Source of the DNA: Clostridiaceae bacterium
GTDB lineage: Bacteria > Bacillota > Clostridia > Saccharofermentanales > Fastidiosipilaceae
Direction: 5' to 3'
DNA: 14,709 nt
Assembly: GCA_012800515.1 (NCBI GenBank)
Contig: JAAZJE010000114.1
Location: forward strand, 1-14,709
The notes beneath the pieces are model-generated. The model was given only the letters and a program-made list of their open reading frames with translations, did not search any database and was not told where the DNA came from. Shown here piece by piece: positions 14,301 through 14,709 of this stretch (the stretch's first letter is position 1; each line of letters opens with the position of its first letter). The position numbers were made by a program, and so were the translations under genes.

Positions 14301-14709
14301 GCGTCTGCGGATCCGTCGGATCGGCAACAGGCATTACATCGGCCAACTCCGGCCTGATTCCGTAAATCTCCATTTCGTACATCCGGACAGAGGTGTTCAC
14401 TCTTTCGGTACCGTCGCTTTTGGTACCGTTGCTCAATTCTAAAACAGACAGACGGACATATCGTGCCTCCACCGATGTAAATTCCTTATCGTAGAACTGT
14501 ATATAAGTCTGGGAGCCGGAATTACCGTAGGAATAGTCCTGCACAAAGTCAACCTGTGTCCAAGTCTGACGGTTGGTGGAAGTAAAAAGTTTCCAACTTT
14601 TATTTGTGCCATACGCAGTCGGCCACTTATAGTTGTTCACCCGATATCTGCTAATCTCACATACGGAGCCCAGATCGATCTCTATGTAGCCGGTGGCTCT
14701 GTCGTCGCC
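11377..14709 (-). CDS. Large multidomain surface protein with NlpC/P60-like peptidase, F5/8C, InlB-like and Cna-B domains (N-terminus outside window)
   Basis: The last 1110 residues of a protein open to the right edge; the GTG at 14640 is internal, because the 23 codons before it continue the domain. Order: F5/8C (CBM32-like) domain 14709-14359; InlB-like repeat 14295-14089; second F5/8C domain to 13582; a papain-like NlpC/P60-type domain with FGMDCGSFVWN (Cys codon at 13279-13281) and GDVILSYGADDNHVALL (His at 13030-13032); a beta-rich region; a segment ending FSPFILMG near 12060; a second InlB-like repeat 11997-11782; a Cna-B domain (VTKEWDDANN...RPASVTVQLYADG...GFTIIN) near 11763-11482. 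The C-terminal tail is basic, with no LPXTG sorting signal or membrane anchor. The likely role is a secreted glycan-binding cell-wall or protein hydrolase. It may act extracellularly on the same kind of glycan that the downstream operon catabolises; that link is inference from position. Confidence 0.85.
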   Translation of the reverse strand, partial: GDDRATGYIEIDLGSVCEISRYRVNNYKWPTAYGTNKSWKLFTSTNRQTWTQVDFVQDYSYGNSGSQTYIQFYDKEFTSVEARYVRLSVLELSNGTKSDGTERVNTSVRMYEMEIYGIRPELADVMPVADPTDPQTPEGYVLLQFAEGAHGTLGGPAAFNVKVGTAFSEVTVPTVTADEGYEHSGWDPVLPADDALVNEATVYTAQYTTPPKILSAGIVPSTTFNVSSRTSLVRLTDGEYYRSGGPYSRMPFEIAVPDPDFAAQVGDDRADGYFEFDFGSVCTVSKYRLHNYRYPSQYCMNKSWKLFTSVDGQTWTQVHYEPDGSYKTSDYVQFYEGILDEPVQARYVRLSILELFVGGSIKSDEYVWMYEIEIYGTGDPVIPEEPEEQTIPADGSVLREIVVAEADATTEIEWIPTQDMRTAKGSIIINFFRGYLYKAPPYNRDIKCSREMFQSAIDADKNYTGGTRPKTAFGMDCGSFVWNAISRVTGVGVPAPENYSADLLNANGRLRLTGNIAMEAADSNDTGKTINRYTEQEIFEAYALARTGDVILSYGADDNHVALLTEDAVVVRNADNTIDGANSYVMRSESGSNEPKYYYENLQTGEIESEYINEFSDLYEIVSDPNKKLLYGTTIIVGNKTSFNTIYKGSYLPVTLKAYHDGRTELPDIKYHYKFTADNILERGISGRIDSNYRLIEIVVTIYNADDDSEVYSEAFYGERSLSRSLTADAAGFNEILKGLYRGNYRITITAKTGPILRLGDPLRETELLNMEFTSDRERPLVVVGGLVGFDLDAQVGTDMYSDYEDKYNAYEAFDVKCLLNGQEVQDSGVPQEVCLPLPETWLGEPVGCWHQKADDSWEEITGEVQTREGERYFVFSQREFSPFILMGVEQAVIPTDPGNTTVPDGYVRVTFAQGEHGTLEGDTAFNVKVGTEFSRVRALMPEVEAEAGWQHSGWSPVLPDDAAPVNEAAVYTAQYEADQPATTSVEVTKEWDDANNLIQMRPASVTVQLYADGTAVEGKTLTLNADNNWAGTFTDLPVNENDRPIIYTVDETAVPLLYLKVITGTATDGFTIINIHRLTGGWPNDRLSADRLGIILSRVLQLYRIIRER
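11782..11997 (-). repeat. InlB-like beta repeat, copy B (copy A at 14089-14295)
   Basis: This copy (DGYVRVTFAQGEHGTLEG to VYTAQY) matches the segment at 14089-14295 (EGYVLLQFAEGAHGTLGG to VYTAQY), with FNVKVGT, HSGW and PVLP conserved. These beta-grasp-like repeats act as stalk modules in Gram-positive surface proteins. Confidence 0.8.
13582..13914 (-). repeat. F5/8C domain, copy B (copy A at 14359-14709)
   Basis: The encoded segment from GDDRADGYFEFDFGSVC to MYEIEIYG repeats the segment at 14359-14709 (GDDRATGYIEIDLGSVC to MYEMEIYG). Both share NKSWKLFTS, TWTQV and ARYVRLS. Codons for identical residues differ often, so the duplication is old. Both likely bind terminal sugars such as galactose or N-acetylhexosamines. 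Confidence 0.85.

Noticed and set aside
13753..14442. 229-codon plus-strand open frame, and a 183-codon one at 11854-12405
   Set aside because: Both are antisense to the large surface protein, whose domain homologies on the minus strand are clear.
14638..14640. GTG as start of the large surface protein
   Set aside because: The 23 codons before it to the window edge continue the F5/8C domain in step with the second copy of that domain, so the gene begins outside the window.

Overview
This 14.7 kb window is a one-directional gene cluster. All ten recognisable genes read on the minus strand, so the biological 5' to 3' order runs from the right edge to the left edge. No rRNA, tRNA, CRISPR, transposase or plasmid function was seen. 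The organism is most likely a Bacillota member (Clostridia or a Paenibacillus-like lineage). This rests on LplB/LplC/LipO-type sugar transporter genes, strong AGGAGG-type ribosome binding sites, GTG starts, a lipoprotein with a Thr/Pro-rich linker, and a Cna-B-type surface protein. No marker gene settles the taxonomy.

Layout in transcription order. (1) 14709-11377: a large, probably secreted surface protein, cut by the right edge. It has two F5/8-type-C (CBM32-like) domains, two InlB-like repeats, an NlpC/P60-like peptidase domain and a Cna-B domain, but no LPXTG anchor at its C-terminus. (2) A 161-bp gap with a candidate sigma-A promoter and, on the other strand, a 22-codon relic of an AraC-family helix-turn-helix. 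(3) 11215-6843: an SGNH esterase-like protein, an N-acetylglucosamine-6-phosphate deacetylase (NagA), a glucosamine-6-phosphate deaminase-like protein (NagB family) and a neutral-ceramidase-like protein. (4) 6763-4530: a GH20-type hexosaminidase whose reading frame is broken at a run of ten G. (5) 4363-608: a lipoprotein solute-binding protein and two CUT1 permeases. (6) 554-1: a second ceramidase-like gene, cut by the left edge, whose start region is a 33-bp in-frame tandem duplication carrying a nonsense change.

Taken together this looks like an amino-sugar glycan utilisation locus. A CUT1 importer would bring in an oligosaccharide. Cytoplasmic enzymes (no signal peptides seen) would then trim it: SGNH for ester groups, GH20 for terminal N-acetylhexosamine, and the ceramidase-like proteins for an unknown amide or ester. 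NagA and NagB would feed the released sugar phosphate into glycolysis. The transporter ATPase and a GlcNAc kinase are not in the window. CUT1 systems of this type commonly share an ATPase encoded elsewhere.

The unusual points are the poly-G frameshift, the duplicated start with a CAG-to-TAG change, the AraC relic beside an unanchored surface protein, and two ceramidase-like proteins in an amino-sugar operon. The one visible in full keeps the zinc-ligand pattern but lacks the ceramidase motif serine.
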